A stretch of 64,000 nt of DNA from Streptomyces sannanensis (GCF_039536205.1 NZ_BAAAYL010000001.1:6200001-6264000), one strand, 5' to 3'. Positions 14,559 through 24,842 are shown, numbered from the stretch's first letter. The notes: generated by a model not told the origin, from the sequence alone. A program made the numbers and translations.

Positions 14559-15773
14559 TTGAGTACCGAAGCGTATGTGTACGACGCGATCCGCACCCCG
14601 CGCGGACGTGGCAAGGCCAATGGTGCCCTGCACGGCACCAAGCCGATCGACCTGGTCGTCGGGCTGATCCATGAGATCCGGAACCGCTTCCCCGGACTCG
14701 ACCCGGCCGCGATCGACGACATCGTGCTCGGCGTCGTCGGCCCGGTCGGCGACCAGGGATCCGACATCGCCCGCATCGCCGCCGTCGCGGCGGGCCTGCC
14801 CGACACCGTCGCCGGCGTCCAGGAGAACCGCTTCTGCGCCTCCGGTCTGGAGGCCGTCAACCTGGCCGCCGCCAAGGTCCGTTCCGGCTGGGAGGACCTG
14901 GTGCTGGCGGGCGGCGTCGAATCGATGTCCCGGGTGCCGATGGCGTCCGACGGCGGCGCATGGTTCGCCGACCCGATGACCAACTTCGCCGTCGGCTTCG
15001 TTCCCCAGGGCATCGGCGCCGACCTCATCGCCACCATCGAGGGAATCTCGCGGCGCGATGTCGACGAGTACGCCGCCCTCTCCCAGGATCGGGCCGCCGC
15101 CGCCTGGAAGGACGGCCGCTTCGACCGGTCCGTCGTCCCCGTCAAGGACCGCTCCGGACTGGTCGTTCTCGACCACGACGAGCACATGCGTCCCGGCACC
15201 ACCGCGGACTCTCTCGCCAAGCTCAAGCCGTCCTTCGCCGACATCGGCGACCTGGGCGGATTCGACGCCGTCGCCCTGCAGAAGTACCACTGGGTCGAGA
15301 AGATCGACCACGTCCACCATGCGGGCAACTCCTCCGGCATCGTGGACGGCGCCTCGCTGGTCGCCATCGGTTCGAAGGAGGTCGGCGAGCGCTACGGACT
15401 GCGGCCGCGCGCCCGTATCGTCTCCGCCGCGGTTTCCGGATCCGAGCCGACCATCATGCTGACCGGGCCCGCCCCCGCCACCCGCAAGGCGCTCGCCAAG
15501 GCAGGGCTGACCATCGACGACATCGATCTGGTCGAGATCAACGAGGCCTTCGCGGCGGTCGTGCTGCGTTTCGTACGGGACATGGGCCTGTCCCTCGACA
15601 AGGTCAACGTCAACGGCGGGGCCATCGCCCTGGGGCACCCGCTCGGCGCCACCGGCGCGATGATCCTCGGCTCGCTCATCGACGAGCTCGAGCGCCAGGA
15701 CAAGCGGTACGGCCTCGCCACGCTCTGCGTCGGCGGCGGCATGGGTATCGCCACGATCGTCGAGCGTCTCTGA
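14559..15773 (+). CDS. fadA: Acetyl-CoA C-acyltransferase (thiolase, FadA-type)
   Basis: A 404-aa thiolase catalysing the last step of beta-oxidation, cleavage of 3-ketoacyl-CoA. The nucleophilic Cys is in [15 protein letters not shown] (about residue 91), the conserved NEAFA follows ([10 protein letters not shown]), then the His of [15 protein letters not shown] and the second Cys of CVGGGMGIA. The protein begins at a TTG (14559) with GAAAGG upstream. It lies 32 bases after the dehydrogenase and 34 before the FadB-type gene, consistent with one transcript and with a FadA-FadB complex. Confidence 0.95.
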   Translation: MSTEAYVYDAIRTPRGRGKANGALHGTKPIDLVVGLIHEIRNRFPGLDPAAIDDIVLGVVGPVGDQGSDIARIAAVAAGLPDTVAGVQENRFCASGLEAVNLAAAKVRSGWEDLVLAGGVESMSRVPMASDGGAWFADPMTNFAVGFVPQGIGADLIATIEGISRRDVDEYAALSQDRAAAAWKDGRFDRSVVPVKDRSGLVVLDHDEHMRPGTTADSLAKLKPSFADIGDLGGFDAVALQKYHWVEKIDHVHHAGNSSGIVDGASLVAIGSKEVGERYGLRPRARIVSAAVSGSEPTIMLTGPAPATRKALAKAGLTIDDIDLVEINEAFAAVVLRFVRDMGLSLDKVNVNGGAIALGHPLGATGAMILGSLIDELERQDKRYGLATLCVGGGMGIATIVERL

Positions 15774-15807
15774 CCGCCCGTCCAACCCCCGTTACGGAGA
15801 AGCCAGA

Positions 15808-17979
15808 ATGAGCGAGTCCAGCACGATCCGCTGGGAGAAGGACGAGACCGGAGTCGTCACCCTCGTCCTCGACGACCCCAACCAGTCCGCCAACACCATG
15901 AACCAGGCCTTCAAGGACTCCATCGCGTCGATCGCCGACCGCGTCGAGGCCGAGAAGGACTCCATCCGCGGCATCATCTTCACCTCCGCCAAGAAGACCT
16001 TCTTCGCGGGCGGCGACCTCAAGGAGATGATCCGGCTCCGCCCGGAGCAGGCCCAGCTCGCCTTCGACACCGGCACGGGGATCAAGAGCTCGCTGCGCCG
16101 TATCGAGACCCTCGGCAAGCCGGTCGTCGCTGCCATCAACGGTGCGGCTCTCGGCGGTGGTTACGAGATCGCCCTCGCCTGCCACCACCGCATCGCCCTC
16201 GACGCCCCCGGCTCCAGGATCGGCCTGCCGGAGGTCACCCTCGGCCTGCTGCCGGCGGGCGGCGGCGTCACCCGCACCGTACGGCTCATGGGCATCACCG
16301 ACGCACTGCTCAAGGTGCTGCTCCAGGGCAACCGGTACAACCCGCGGCGCGCCCTCGAGAACGGCCTGGTCCACGAGATCGCCGCCACCCCCGAGGAGAT
16401 GCTGGCCAAGGCCCGTGCCTTCATCGATGCCAACCCCGAGTCGCGGCAGCCCTGGGACGTGCCCGGCTACAAGATCCCCGGCGGTACTCCGGCCAACCCC
16501 AGGTTCGCCGCCAACCTGCCCGCCTTCCCGGCCAACCTGAAGAAGCAGCTGAACGGCGCCCCGTACCCGGCGCCGCGCAACATTCTCGCCTGCGCCGTCG
16601 AGGGCTCCCAGGTGGACTTCGAGACCGCGCTGGTCATCGAGGCCCGCTACTTCACCGAGCTGGTCACCGGACAGACCGCCAAGAACATGATCCAGGCGTT
16701 CTTCTTCGACCTCCAGGCCGTCAACTCCGGCAGGAGCCGCCCCCAGGGCATCGAGCCGTGCCAGGTCCGCAAGGTCGCCGTCCTCGGCGCCGGCATGATG
16801 GGTGCGGGAATCGCCTACTCCTGCGCCCGAGCCGGTATCGAGGTCGTCCTCAAGGACGTCTCCCAGGAGGCCGCCGACAAGGGCAAGGCGTACTCCGAGC
16901 AGCTGCTCGCCAAGGCGCTCTCCCGGGGCCGTACGACCGAGGCGGAGCGCGACGCACTGCTCGCCCGGATCACGCCGACCGCCGACCCCCAGGCCCTCGC
17001 CGGCTGTGACGCGGTGATCGAGGCCGTCTTCGAGGACACCGCGCTCAAGCACAAGGTCTTCCAGGAGATCCAGGGCATCGTCGCGCCGGACGCACTGCTC
17101 TGCTCCAATACCTCCACCCTTCCCATCACCGTCCTCGCCGAGGGCGTGGAGCGGCCGGCCGACTTCATCGGGCTGCACTTCTTCTCGCCGGTGGACAAGA
17201 TGCCGCTGGTCGAGATCATCAAGGGCGAGCGGACCGGCGACGAGGCGCTGGCCCGCGCCTTCGACCTGGTCCGCCGGATCAAGAAGACCCCGATCGTCGT
17301 CAACGACTCCCGGGGCTTCTTCACGTCCCGTGTCATCGGCCGGTTCATCAACGAGGGCGTGGCGATGGTCGGCGAGGGGGTCGAGCCCGCCTCGGTCGAA
17401 CAGGCCGCGGCACAGGCCGGCTACCCCGCCAAGGTGCTCTCCCTGATGGACGAGCTGACCCTCACCCTGCCGCGCAAGATCCGCAACGAGACGCGGCGCG
17501 CGATCGAGGAGGTGGGCGGGAGCTGGACCGCTCACCCCGCGGACGTGGTCATCGACCGGATGGTCGACGAGTTCGGCCGTACCGGCCGCAGCGGCGGCGC
17601 GGGCTTCTACGACTACGCCGACGGCAAGCGCGCAGGTCTCTGGCCGGGGCTGCGCGAGCACTTCGGCGGGCCGAACGGGGACGTCCCCTTCGAGGACATG
17701 AAGGAGCGGATGCTCTTCTCGGAGGCGCTGGACACCGTGCGCTGCTTGGAGGAAGGCGTGCTGACGTCGGTCGCCGACGCCAACATCGGTTCCATCCTGG
17801 GTATCGGCTTCCCCGGCTGGACCGGCGGTGTACTCCAGTACATCAACGGCTACGAAGGCGGCCTGCCGGGCTTCGTGGCGCGAGCACGTGAACTCGCCGA
17901 GCGCTACGGCGAGCGCTTCGACCCGCCCGCGCTGCTGCTCCGGAAGGCCGAGCGGGGCGAGACCTTCACCGACGCATAA
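15808..17979 (+). CDS. fadB: Fatty-acid oxidation complex alpha subunit (enoyl-CoA hydratase / 3-hydroxyacyl-CoA dehydrogenase)
   Basis: A 723-aa bifunctional protein. Residues about 10-200 are a crotonase domain with the oxyanion-hole segments [17 protein letters not shown] and [20 protein letters not shown] and the catalytic Glu region [16 protein letters not shown]. Residues about 315-500 are the NAD-binding 3-hydroxyacyl-CoA dehydrogenase domain ([20 protein letters not shown]; catalytic His in [19 protein letters not shown]), followed by the C-terminal HAD domain ([19 protein letters not shown]). It performs hydration and oxidation of the beta-oxidation cycle. ATG start with GGAGAAGCC upstream. 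Last gene of the operon, convergent with the MerR gene 33 bp away. Confidence 0.95.
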   Translation: MSESSTIRWEKDETGVVTLVLDDPNQSANTMNQAFKDSIASIADRVEAEKDSIRGIIFTSAKKTFFAGGDLKEMIRLRPEQAQLAFDTGTGIKSSLRRIETLGKPVVAAINGAALGGGYEIALACHHRIALDAPGSRIGLPEVTLGLLPAGGGVTRTVRLMGITDALLKVLLQGNRYNPRRALENGLVHEIAATPEEMLAKARAFIDANPESRQPWDVPGYKIPGGTPANPRFAANLPAFPANLKKQLNGAPYPAPRNILACAVEGSQVDFETALVIEARYFTELVTGQTAKNMIQAFFFDLQAVNSGRSRPQGIEPCQVRKVAVLGAGMMGAGIAYSCARAGIEVVLKDVSQEAADKGKAYSEQLLAKALSRGRTTEAERDALLARITPTADPQALAGCDAVIEAVFEDTALKHKVFQEIQGIVAPDALLCSNTSTLPITVLAEGVERPADFIGLHFFSPVDKMPLVEIIKGERTGDEALARAFDLVRRIKKTPIVVNDSRGFFTSRVIGRFINEGVAMVGEGVEPASVEQAAAQAGYPAKVLSLMDELTLTLPRKIRNETRRAIEEVGGSWTAHPADVVIDRMVDEFGRTGRSGGAGFYDYADGKRAGLWPGLREHFGGPNGDVPFEDMKERMLFSEALDTVRCLEEGVLTSVADANIGSILGIGFPGWTGGVLQYINGYEGGLPGFVARARELAERYGERFDPPALLLRKAERGETFTDA

Positions 17980-18012
17980 CGGCGTCGGCGCGGGCCGCGT
18001 TCCGGGGCGTCC

Positions 18013-18741
18013 TCATTCCGCCTCGAACGCGGCTCGCAGCTCCTCCCGCAGAGACCTCTGGAAAGCCGTCACCAGCGCCTGGATCACCATCGGCTGCATA
18101 TGGGCCGACAGCGACTTCATCGCCGCGACGTGATCGGGGTCCGACTCGCGTTCCCGGTACGGACCCCACACCTCTTCACGGAAGAGACGGGAGAGCTCGT
18201 GCGCCGCCGACCTGGCGTGCTCCAGCAGGACCGTACGGGAGGCGAGGATCGTCTCGTGCTCGATCGGTACGTCCAGCAGCTCCACGCCGAGCCGCAGCAG
18301 CCCGACGTCCAGCCGGAACACGTCCGGGGCGCCCTTGCGGTCCAGTACACCCATCGCTGCGAGCCGGGCGACGTCCTGGTCCGAGAGCGGCCGCCCGGCC
18401 CGGCGCTCCAGTTCCGCCCGGGTGATGTCCTCCGCAGACTCGGGAGCCCACGAGGCCACCAGCGCACGGTGGATGGCCAGGTCATGCGCGCTCAGACCGG
18501 GCGGCAGCTGCTCCAGGTACCGTTCGATGGCTGCCAGCGTCATGCCCTGGTGCTGGAGTTCCTCGATGAGCGCCAGCCGGGACAGGTGCTCGGACCCGTA
18601 GTGCCCGACCCGGCGCGGACCGATGACGGGCGGCGGCAGCAGCCCGCGGGTGCTGTAGAAGCGGATGGTGCGCACGGTCACTCCGGCGCGCGCGGCCAGT
18701 TCGTCGACCGTCAGAGTCGGCTCCTGGGCTTCCGTCGCCAT
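18013..18741 (-). CDS. MerR-family transcriptional regulator
   Basis: A 242-aa regulator. The winged-helix MerR domain is at the N-terminus: LTVDELAARAGVTVRTIRFY, STRGLLPPP, the wing RRVGHYGSEHLSRLALIEEL and QHQGMTLAAIERYL. The long C-terminal part (about 160 aa) is a helical effector region without the cysteines of metal sensors, suggesting an organic ligand. It has a possible second helix-turn-helix-like stretch LSDQDVARLAAMGVLD. The ATG at 18741 was preferred to the upstream frame because the conserved region starts just after it, with AGGA upstream. Facing the acyl-CoA operon, it may control it, but this is inference from position. Confidence 0.88.
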   Translation of the reverse strand: MATEAQEPTLTVDELAARAGVTVRTIRFYSTRGLLPPPVIGPRRVGHYGSEHLSRLALIEELQHQGMTLAAIERYLEQLPPGLSAHDLAIHRALVASWAPESAEDITRAELERRAGRPLSDQDVARLAAMGVLDRKGAPDVFRLDVGLLRLGVELLDVPIEHETILASRTVLLEHARSAAHELSRLFREEVWGPYRERESDPDHVAAMKSLSAHMQPMVIQALVTAFQRSLREELRAAFEAE

Positions 18742-18782
18742 TGCCGGTCCTGCCTTCCGCTGCCGTGCGTCGGTCCGATGCA

Positions 18783-18795
18783 ACAGTATTGCTGT
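18783..18795. promoter_or_regulatory. Small palindrome upstream of the MerR gene
   Basis: ACAG-TATTG-CTGT is a 4-bp inverted repeat with a 5-base A+T-rich centre, 42 bases upstream of the MerR gene start and about 90 from the divergent macro-domain gene. It resembles the core of MerR-type operators, so autoregulation is possible. Weak evidence. Confidence 0.3.
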
Positions 18796-18884
18796 CTCAC
18801 CACTCCTGTGAAAGTCTCCGCCGAGCTGATCGAGCAGCTTTGCGCACAGCCCTGATTGTCAGTGGCGGCCCGTACGGTGATGGC

Positions 18885-19364
18885 ATGTCGGAGATCAGGT
18901 ATGTGCGGGGGGACGCCACCGCGCCGCAGGGCAAGAGCGTCAAGCTGATCGCGCACGTCTGCAACGACCTGGGCGGCTGGGGCAAGGGCTTCGTGCTGGC
19001 GATATCGCGGCGCTGGCCCGAGTCCGAGACGGCCTACCGGCGCTGGCACCGCGAGCGCGCCGGAAACGACTTCGGGCTCGGCGCGGTGCAGTACGTCCGG
19101 GTGGAGCCGCACGTCTGGGTCGCCAACATGATCGGCCAGCACGGGATACGGACCGGCAGCAAGGGCGTGCCCGTGCGGTACGAGGCGATCGGCACCGCGC
19201 TCGGATCGCTCGCCGACAAGGCCGTCGAGTCGGGGGCGTCCGTCCATATGCCCCGTATCGGCTGCGGACTGGCGGGCGGACAGTGGTCGCGTGTCGAGCC
19301 GCTGATTGCCGAGCGGCTGCTGAGTCGTGGGATATCCGTGACGGTGTACGACTACGACAAGTAG
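18885..19364 (+). CDS. Macro-domain (ADP-ribose-binding) protein
   Basis: A 159-aa stand-alone macro domain. The ligand loop is visible as LIAHVCNDLGGWGKGFVLAI (about residues 21-40) and the second loop as HMPRIGCGLAGGQWSRVEPL. Related proteins bind ADP-ribose or hydrolyse ADP-ribose 1''-phosphate and ADP-ribosyl adducts; the subtype seen here (Asn in the first loop, GCGLAGG in the second) is common in actinobacteria. The ATG at 18885 has no strong ribosome site. A perfect hairpin terminator follows the stop by 10 bases. Confidence 0.9.
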   Translation: MSEIRYVRGDATAPQGKSVKLIAHVCNDLGGWGKGFVLAISRRWPESETAYRRWHRERAGNDFGLGAVQYVRVEPHVWVANMIGQHGIRTGSKGVPVRYEAIGTALGSLADKAVESGASVHMPRIGCGLAGGQWSRVEPLIAERLLSRGISVTVYDYDK

Positions 19365-19373
19365 TACGGCGGG

Positions 19374-19406
19374 CCGGGACCCGAGAGGTCCCGGCCCGCC
19401 CGGTCG
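19374..19406 (+). terminator. Strong hairpin terminator after the macro-domain gene
   Basis: GGCGGGCCGGGACC and its exact complement form a 14-bp perfect stem with a 5-base loop (CGAGA), starting 10 bases after the stop codon. There is no U-tract, which is normal for terminators in high-GC actinobacteria. Confidence 0.85.
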
Positions 19407-19515
19407 GCCGCGGGATCAGCGGCCGACCGCCACCGGGCAGTGGTGTTGGCGGTTGCCATACTGGACACCCGGGAACCGGGCACCGGGCCCGGTCGCCGAC
19501 ACAGGGAGCCGCAGC

Positions 19516-20370
19516 ATGCAGCAGGACCCCGAGCCGCCGCCGCCCGGCGGAGTGCTGTGGAGCGTCGCCGGGGACATCCGAGCGCTGCTGATGCTGCCCC
19601 CCGCGCTCACCATGCAGGTCGCCCACCCGGCGATCGGCGCGGGCGTGGACCAGCACTCGGTCTTCCGTACCGACCCCTGGGGGAGAGGGGAACGCTCGGT
19701 GCGCTCGGTGCTGCTGTGGGTGTACGGCGGCGAGGCGGCCGTGGACGAGGGCCGCAGGCTGCGCCGGCTGCACAGGACCATCCAGGGCACCGACACCCGT
19801 GGCCGCAGCTATCACGCGCTGACCCCGGCCTACTACTCCTGGGTGCACGCCACCGGCTTCCCCGTCTACCGGAACGGCTGCCGCTATCTGGTGCGACCGC
19901 TCACCGAGGCGCAGGAGAGGCAGCTGTACCGTGAATGGCTCATGGTCGGCCGCGTCCTGGGCATCAACGACCGGGACATGCCGCAGACCCTGGAGGATTT
20001 CTGGCCCTACTACCGCAAGGTGCTCGCCGACGAACTGGAGCAGAACGCCGTCGTCCGGGAGCTGGTCGCCCTCGACGTGAAGCTGCCGGCGCCGGACACC
20101 GGCCCGCTGCCGCTCAGGCCGGTGCTGCGGGCACTGTGGCCCGTACTGCTCCCGCTGTTCTTGCGCTTCCGCCGCTTCGTCACCGTCGGGCTGATGCCGC
20201 CCGAGGCGCGCGAGGCGATAGGCCTGGAATGGACCGAGAGGCAGGAGCGCCGGCTGCGCCGCTTCTGCGGAGTTGTGCGGCACGTGGTGCCCGTACTCCC
20301 CGAGCGGCTGCGCTACCTGCCGCCGGCGCGTGAGGCCCGGGCACGACACCGAACCTCACGTGCCGTCTGA
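19516..20370 (+). CDS. Oxygenase MpaB family protein (DUF2236)
   Basis: A 284-aa protein of the DUF2236/MpaB-type family, which includes heme-dependent rubber-cleaving latex-clearing proteins and fungal MpaB. Family segments: GDIRALLMLPPALTMQVAHP, FRTDPWGRGERSVRSVLLWV, RGRSYHALTPAYYSWVHAT and the His-rich LRRFCGVVRHVVP. The conserved Arg and His residues of the putative heme pocket (HPAIGAGV, YHALTP) can be seen. The substrate is unknown. The ATG at 19516 follows GGGAG. It converges with the M1 peptidase gene with 13 bp between stops. Confidence 0.85.
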   Translation: MQQDPEPPPPGGVLWSVAGDIRALLMLPPALTMQVAHPAIGAGVDQHSVFRTDPWGRGERSVRSVLLWVYGGEAAVDEGRRLRRLHRTIQGTDTRGRSYHALTPAYYSWVHATGFPVYRNGCRYLVRPLTEAQERQLYREWLMVGRVLGINDRDMPQTLEDFWPYYRKVLADELEQNAVVRELVALDVKLPAPDTGPLPLRPVLRALWPVLLPLFLRFRRFVTVGLMPPEAREAIGLEWTERQERRLRRFCGVVRHVVPVLPERLRYLPPAREARARHRTSRAV

Positions 20371-20383
20371 ACCACACAGGCGG

Positions 20384-21904
20384 TCAGTGACCACGCCCGG
20401 GGTGATCACCGTGGTCGTGGACCGTGTTCGTCGCGGCGATCTTCTTCCACGACCTGGGCTGTACCCGCGCCTTCGCCGCGGTCGCGGAGATGCCCGCCTC
20501 GGCGGGTGCGGCAGGCTTCGACGGGGTGAACAGCCAGGTGTCGAAGAGCGCCCCGAGGTCTTTGCCCGAGACCTTCTCGGCGTACGCGATGAAGTCGGCC
20601 ACACTGACGTTGCCGCCGGCGTTCACGGTCGGCCAGCCCTTCAGGATCGCGAAGAAGTCCTTGTCGCCGATCTCGTTGCGCAGGACCTGGAGGGCCAGCG
20701 CGCCGCGGTCGTAGACGGCGATGTCGAACTGGTTCTCGGGGCCCGGGTCGCCCGGCTTCACGGTCCAGAACGGGTCGATGTCCGTGTCACCCGTGTGCTC
20801 GGCGTACACCCAGTCGGCGAGCTCCTGAGCGGTGCCCTCGCCCTCCTTCTCCGACCACAGCCACTGGGCGTACCGGGCGAAGCCCTCGTTGACCCAGATG
20901 TCCTTCCAGTCCTTGACCGAGACGCTGTCGCCGTACCACTGGTGGGCCAGTTCATGGACGACCACGGAGACGTTCGCGCCGTTGCGGAACTGGCGGGTGC
21001 CGTAGAACGGCCGGGTCTGGGTCTCCAGCGCGAAACCGGGGGTCCCGTTCGGGACGTAGCCGCCGAGCGCGTTGAAGGGGTACGGGCCGAAGATCTCCTC
21101 CAGCCACTCGGCGACCTCGGTGGTGCGCTCGACGCTCGCCCGTGCCGCGCCGTCGTCGTCCCCGAGGTCCTTGCTGTACGCGTTGAGGACCGGCACTCCG
21201 TTCGCGGTCGTGTCGGTGGTGATGTCGAATTCGCCGACCGCGAGGGTGGTCAGATACGGCGCCTGCGGCTTGTTGGAGCGCCAGTTGAAGCGGGTCCAGC
21301 CCAGCTGTGAAATCTCCGACTGCAGTACGCCGTTGCTGATCGCCTGAGTGCCGTCCGGCACCAGGACGGACACGTCGAAGGTGGCCTTGTCCAGCGGGTG
21401 GTCGTTGCTCGGGAACCACCACACCGCCGACTCGGGCTCCCCGGCGGCGACAGCGCCGTCCGGGGTGCGGAGCCAGGCGGTCCAGCCGTCGATCTCCAGC
21501 TCGGACGGCTTGCCCGCGTAACGGACCACCACACTGAAGGACCCGCCTTCCGGCAGCGGGGCGGCCGGGGTGACCTCCAGCTCGTGGACGCCGGAGGTGC
21601 TGAACTCCGCCTTCCGGCCGTTGACCCGGACCTCGCTGACCTTCAGTCCGAAGTCGAGGTTGAAGCGCGAGAGGTCCTGCTCGGTGGTGGCGAGGATGGT
21701 CGCCGTGCCCTCCAGCAGGTCGGTCGTCGGCTGGTACTTGAGCCGGAGGTCGTAGTGGGATACGTCGTATCCGCCGTTGCCGCTGGCCGGGTAGTAGCTG
21801 TCGCCGATGCCGGGCGCGCCGGGAGAGAAGCTTGCGGCCGATGCCGGGATCGCCAGCAGCAAGGACGTCGCGAACACGCTCGGGGCGAGGAATCTGCGGT
21901 GCAC
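20384..21904 (-). CDS. Secreted M1-family metallopeptidase (aminopeptidase N-like)
   Basis: A 506-aa exported zinc peptidase. Residues 1-23 are a signal peptide (MHRRFLAPSVFATSLLLAIP, cleavage near ASA). The N-terminal beta domain (VSHYDLRLKYQPTTDLLEGT) is followed by the gluzincin site HELAHQWYGD (His 317, Glu 318, His 321) with the third ligand Glu 340 in VNEGFARY, and the proton-donor Tyr in AVYDRGALALQ. The exopeptidase GxMEN motif is replaced by GFALETQTRP, the form of the shorter bacterial M1 enzymes. GTG start with GGAG seven bases upstream. Likely releases N-terminal residues from extracellular peptides. Confidence 0.93.
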   Translation of the reverse strand: MHRRFLAPSVFATSLLLAIPASAASFSPGAPGIGDSYYPASGNGGYDVSHYDLRLKYQPTTDLLEGTATILATTEQDLSRFNLDFGLKVSEVRVNGRKAEFSTSGVHELEVTPAAPLPEGGSFSVVVRYAGKPSELEIDGWTAWLRTPDGAVAAGEPESAVWWFPSNDHPLDKATFDVSVLVPDGTQAISNGVLQSEISQLGWTRFNWRSNKPQAPYLTTLAVGEFDITTDTTANGVPVLNAYSKDLGDDDGAARASVERTTEVAEWLEEIFGPYPFNALGGYVPNGTPGFALETQTRPFYGTRQFRNGANVSVVVHELAHQWYGDSVSVKDWKDIWVNEGFARYAQWLWSEKEGEGTAQELADWVYAEHTGDTDIDPFWTVKPGDPGPENQFDIAVYDRGALALQVLRNEIGDKDFFAILKGWPTVNAGGNVSVADFIAYAEKVSGKDLGALFDTWLFTPSKPAAPAEAGISATAAKARVQPRSWKKIAATNTVHDHGDHPGRGH

Positions 21905-22120
21905 GGATGCTCCAAGTCGTCAGGACGGATGACCTGTTCGGACCTTATTCGGCCGCTGCCTTCTCAGTTGTTTCCATGGCCACGTCTGTCACACGATCGT
22001 CATGGGATCGACATGCGACACTGCGCTCCTTTTGGTTGACTTCTTCCTCCGACTGCACTCTTTTGCGCGAGAGTTGACCGGAGTAACTTCCAGCCCCATG
22101 CCGATGTGTTCACGGAGAAC

Positions 22121-22163
22121 CCTCCCCCGAGCTCTGGGCTTCGCCAGGGCAGGGGGGACCCCC
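22121..22163. repeat. Repeat family B, single copy ending at a start codon
   Basis: CCTCCCCCGAGCTCTGG and CCAGGGCAGGGGGG form a hairpin around GCTTCG, followed by ACCCCC and immediately the ATG at 22164. The sequence is a single-copy relative of the amplified element inside the racemase gene (12871). The G-run is the only ribosome-site-like sequence for the next gene, and it is paired in the hairpin. The rest of 21905-22163 holds the divergent promoters and no other gene. Confidence 0.75.
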
Positions 22164-22415
22164 ATGACGTACAGATCGCTCGTGACCACCGTGGTGGCAG
22201 CCCTGGCCGCGGTGCTGTTCACCCCGGCCGGCGCCGCCCAGGACGCCCCGCTCGTCCCCGCCGGCCACCGTCTCGCTCCGATCGTCGCCGGCACCGACAG
22301 AAACCTCATCGAGCCGCCGGACACCCGGCCCACGCTCACCCTCGACCTGGCAGGCAGCTCCGCGCGGCTGCCGCTGGCAGGCGGCGCCGCGGCGTTCGCC
22401 GGTGCCACCTCGTGA
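22164..22415 (+). CDS. Small secreted protein
   Basis: An 83-aa product starting [20 protein letters not shown] with a clear signal peptide (cleavage after PAGAAQ, about residue 24). The mature part is Ala/Pro/Leu-rich ([34 protein letters not shown]) and has no cysteine. No family is recognised. The ATG at 22164 abuts a repeat element that supplies its ribosome-binding G-run. It lies 90 bases upstream of the M14 peptidase gene, so both may share a transcript. Confidence 0.6.
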   Translation: MTYRSLVTTVVAALAAVLFTPAGAAQDAPLVPAGHRLAPIVAGTDRNLIEPPDTRPTLTLDLAGSSARLPLAGGAAAFAGATS

Positions 22416-22504
22416 AGCGCGCACAGGATCGCCCCCCACATCGCACATCCGTCCGGCGTGGCCGAGCCGCGCAAGGCCCACCCGCTTCCGGGAGACAGCA
22501 ACTG

Positions 22505-23800
22505 ATGAAGACCCGTATCCGGTCCGTACGCACCCTCGCATTCGGCATAACCGCGGCAGCCCTCGTCGTGCCTCTGGTCGGGGTGCCCGCACAGGCGGCC
22601 CCCACCTCGCCCCTCACCGGCTTCGAACTCAGCGGCGGCGCGCGCTGGACCAGCCAGCCGGAGGAGCAGGAGCTGCTGGCAGCCGCCGACCGGGCGAGCG
22701 ACCAGGTGTCCGTCAGCCGTATCGGCACCACCAAGCAGGGCCGCCCCCTGCAACTCGTCCGCATCGGCGCCACCCATCGCACCCAGAACACGGTGCTGCT
22801 CATCTGCAGCCAGCACGGTGACGAACCGGCAGGACGCGAAGCCTGTCTCACCCGGATCCGCGACCTCGCCCACAGCAAGGACGAGGCCACCCAGCGCTTC
22901 CTGAACCGCACCACCCTGCTCGTCGTCCCGACCGCCAACCCCGACGGCCGCGCCGCCGACACCCGCGGCAACTCGGACGGCATCGACATCAACCGCGACC
23001 ACATCGCCCTGAAGACGGCGGAAGCCCGGGCCATGGCCGCGGTCATCCGCGACCACCAGCCCGACATCATCTACGACCTGCACGAGTACGGAGCCACCCC
23101 GCCCTACTACGACAAGGACCTGACCGACCTCTGGCCGCGCAATCTCAACACCGACGCGCGCGTGCACAAGGAGGCCCAGGGCCTCTCCGGCGACTATGTA
23201 CGCGCCCAAGCCCACAGCGCCGGGTTCAACACCGGCGACTACGGCATCTGGACCGACCCGGCCACCGGTGAGCCCGTCCGGCAGGTCGCGGGCGACGGCC
23301 AGGAGCGCATCCTGCGCAACGCCTCCGGCGTCAAGCACGCCATCGGACTGCTCATCGAGAGCCGGGTGAACCCGAAGACCGACGCGGAGAAGGCCGACCC
23401 GGCTCTGAACAACCGGCGCCGGGTGTCCTCCCACCTTGCCGCGCTGAAGGGGACGTTCGCCTTCGCGGACGAGCGGCTCGGCCCGATCACCGCGGCCACC
23501 CACGGGGCACGCGCCGCCGGCCTCGCCGACCGGGGCCCGGTCTATCTCGGAGGTGCGGACAACGCACCCGCGACCCTCGACCAGACGCTCCAGAACCCGC
23601 CCTGCGGCTACCGGCTCACCGCCGCGCAGTACGAGGACGTCAAGGACGAACTCGCCCTGCACGGCGTCATCGTGAACCCGGCCGTCGACGGAACGGCGTT
23701 CGTCCCGCTGCGCCAGTCGCTGCGGGCGCTGGTCCCGCTGCTGCTGGACCCCAGGGCGTCGTACGAGCTCACCGCGGCCCAGCCCGTCGAACACTGCTGA
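22505..23800 (+). CDS. Secreted M14-family zinc carboxypeptidase
   Basis: A 431-aa exported peptidase. Residues 1-31 form a signal peptide ([20 protein letters not shown], cleavage after PAQA). The zinc ligands are His 104 and Glu 107 in [13 protein letters not shown] and His 193 in IIYDLHEYG; the catalytic Glu is most likely Glu 285 (LLIESRVNP). The conserved NPDGR ([10 protein letters not shown]) and NRD (GIDINRDH) blocks are present. It would trim C-terminal residues from peptides outside the cell. ATG start with GGGAGA upstream. It follows the small secreted gene in the same direction. Confidence 0.92.
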   Translation: MKTRIRSVRTLAFGITAAALVVPLVGVPAQAAPTSPLTGFELSGGARWTSQPEEQELLAAADRASDQVSVSRIGTTKQGRPLQLVRIGATHRTQNTVLLICSQHGDEPAGREACLTRIRDLAHSKDEATQRFLNRTTLLVVPTANPDGRAADTRGNSDGIDINRDHIALKTAEARAMAAVIRDHQPDIIYDLHEYGATPPYYDKDLTDLWPRNLNTDARVHKEAQGLSGDYVRAQAHSAGFNTGDYGIWTDPATGEPVRQVAGDGQERILRNASGVKHAIGLLIESRVNPKTDAEKADPALNNRRRVSSHLAALKGTFAFADERLGPITAATHGARAAGLADRGPVYLGGADNAPATLDQTLQNPPCGYRLTAAQYEDVKDELALHGVIVNPAVDGTAFVPLRQSLRALVPLLLDPRASYELTAAQPVEHC

Positions 23801-23802
23801 AA

Positions 23803-23816
23803 GCTCCGCCCGGAGC
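23803..23816. terminator. Short hairpin between convergent genes
   Basis: GCTCCG and CGGAGC face each other two bases after the M14 peptidase stop and 19 bases before the oxidase stop. The stem is short (5-6 bp) but all G/C, and may end transcription from either side. Confidence 0.4.
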
Positions 23817-23834
23817 GGCGGCGCGGCCCGTGCC

Positions 23835-24776
23835 TCAGCGCACCAGCCGCGCCGCCGTCTCCGCGCACCCCCAGGCGACCGTGACCCCGGCGCCTCCGTG
23901 TCCGTAGTTGTGCACCCACAGGGCTCCCGACGGCCGCCGCTCCGCCTCCAGCCGGACCCCTCCGTCCCGTGCCGGGCGCAGGCCCACCCGGTGATCCAGC
24001 ACACGGGCACCCGCCACCTCGGGGCGGATCCGGGCACAGCGCTCCACGATCGCGGCGGCCGTCGCGGGATCCGGCACCAGGTCCCACGCGTCCTCCTCCG
24101 CGGTGCCGCCGAGCACCAGCCCGTACGGGTGCGGGAGCAGGTAAGAGGTCTCGGACGAGGTCCGACCCGCCGCCACGAACCACTCGTCGACCCCCGGATT
24201 CTCGACGATCACCAACTGGCCGCGCACCGGCCGCATCCCGGTGTCCGGCACCAGCGTGCGGGCGCCGAGCCCTGAGCAGTTGACGACGACAGTCCCGACC
24301 GCGTCGAGATCCGTGACCGTTCGCAGCTCCAGCACACCGCCCGCCGACTCCAGCCGTCGCCGCAGATACCGCAGATGAACCGGCATGTCGATGAGCGGGA
24401 GCCGGGCCCGCAGCCCGTGTCCGTACGACCGAAGCTCCTGCGTGGTCGCCTCGCGCAACTCCGGCACCGCCGCCCCCCAGGGACCGAGTGCCGAGAGGGC
24501 TGTTTCCGCCATGACGCCGGGCACGAGGCGTACGCCCGTCTCCTCGGGGTCCTTCGCCAGCTCCTCGTAAACCCGGAGCGACGCGAGTGACCAGTCGCCC
24601 ACCAGTTCCTCCGGTTCGATGCGGTACGGCCACCACAACCCGCCGGCCACCGCCGAGGTGGTCGCTTCCGGTTCCTCCCGGCTCCATATCCGCACCTGGT
24701 GACCGTGCTCCGCGAGAACCACGGCCGTGCTCAACCCGATGACTCCGCCACCCACCACGTCGACTTGAGTGCTCAT
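23835..24776 (-). CDS. FAD-dependent D-amino-acid oxidase family protein
   Basis: A 313-aa flavoprotein with the DAAO fold. The FAD motif is VDVVGGGVIGLSTAVVLAEH (about residues 5-24), followed by ATTSAVAGGLWWPYR, the conserved VVNCSGLGARTLV, MRPVRGQLVIVENP and the C-terminal signature HNYGHGGAGVTVAWGCAETA. These match D-amino-acid oxidases, which deaminate D-amino acids to 2-oxo acids, ammonia and H2O2. The ATG at 24776 has no clear ribosome site but a TACGGT -10-like box 12 bases upstream, so it may be leaderless. Confidence 0.92.
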   Translation of the reverse strand: MSTQVDVVGGGVIGLSTAVVLAEHGHQVRIWSREEPEATTSAVAGGLWWPYRIEPEELVGDWSLASLRVYEELAKDPEETGVRLVPGVMAETALSALGPWGAAVPELREATTQELRSYGHGLRARLPLIDMPVHLRYLRRRLESAGGVLELRTVTDLDAVGTVVVNCSGLGARTLVPDTGMRPVRGQLVIVENPGVDEWFVAAGRTSSETSYLLPHPYGLVLGGTAEEDAWDLVPDPATAAAIVERCARIRPEVAGARVLDHRVGLRPARDGGVRLEAERRPSGALWVHNYGHGGAGVTVAWGCAETAARLVR

Positions 24777-24842
24777 GACGGGACCGTAGCGGAATGAGCG
24801 ATGCCGTGCTCACATCAGGTCATGGGTGGGGATACTCACCCC

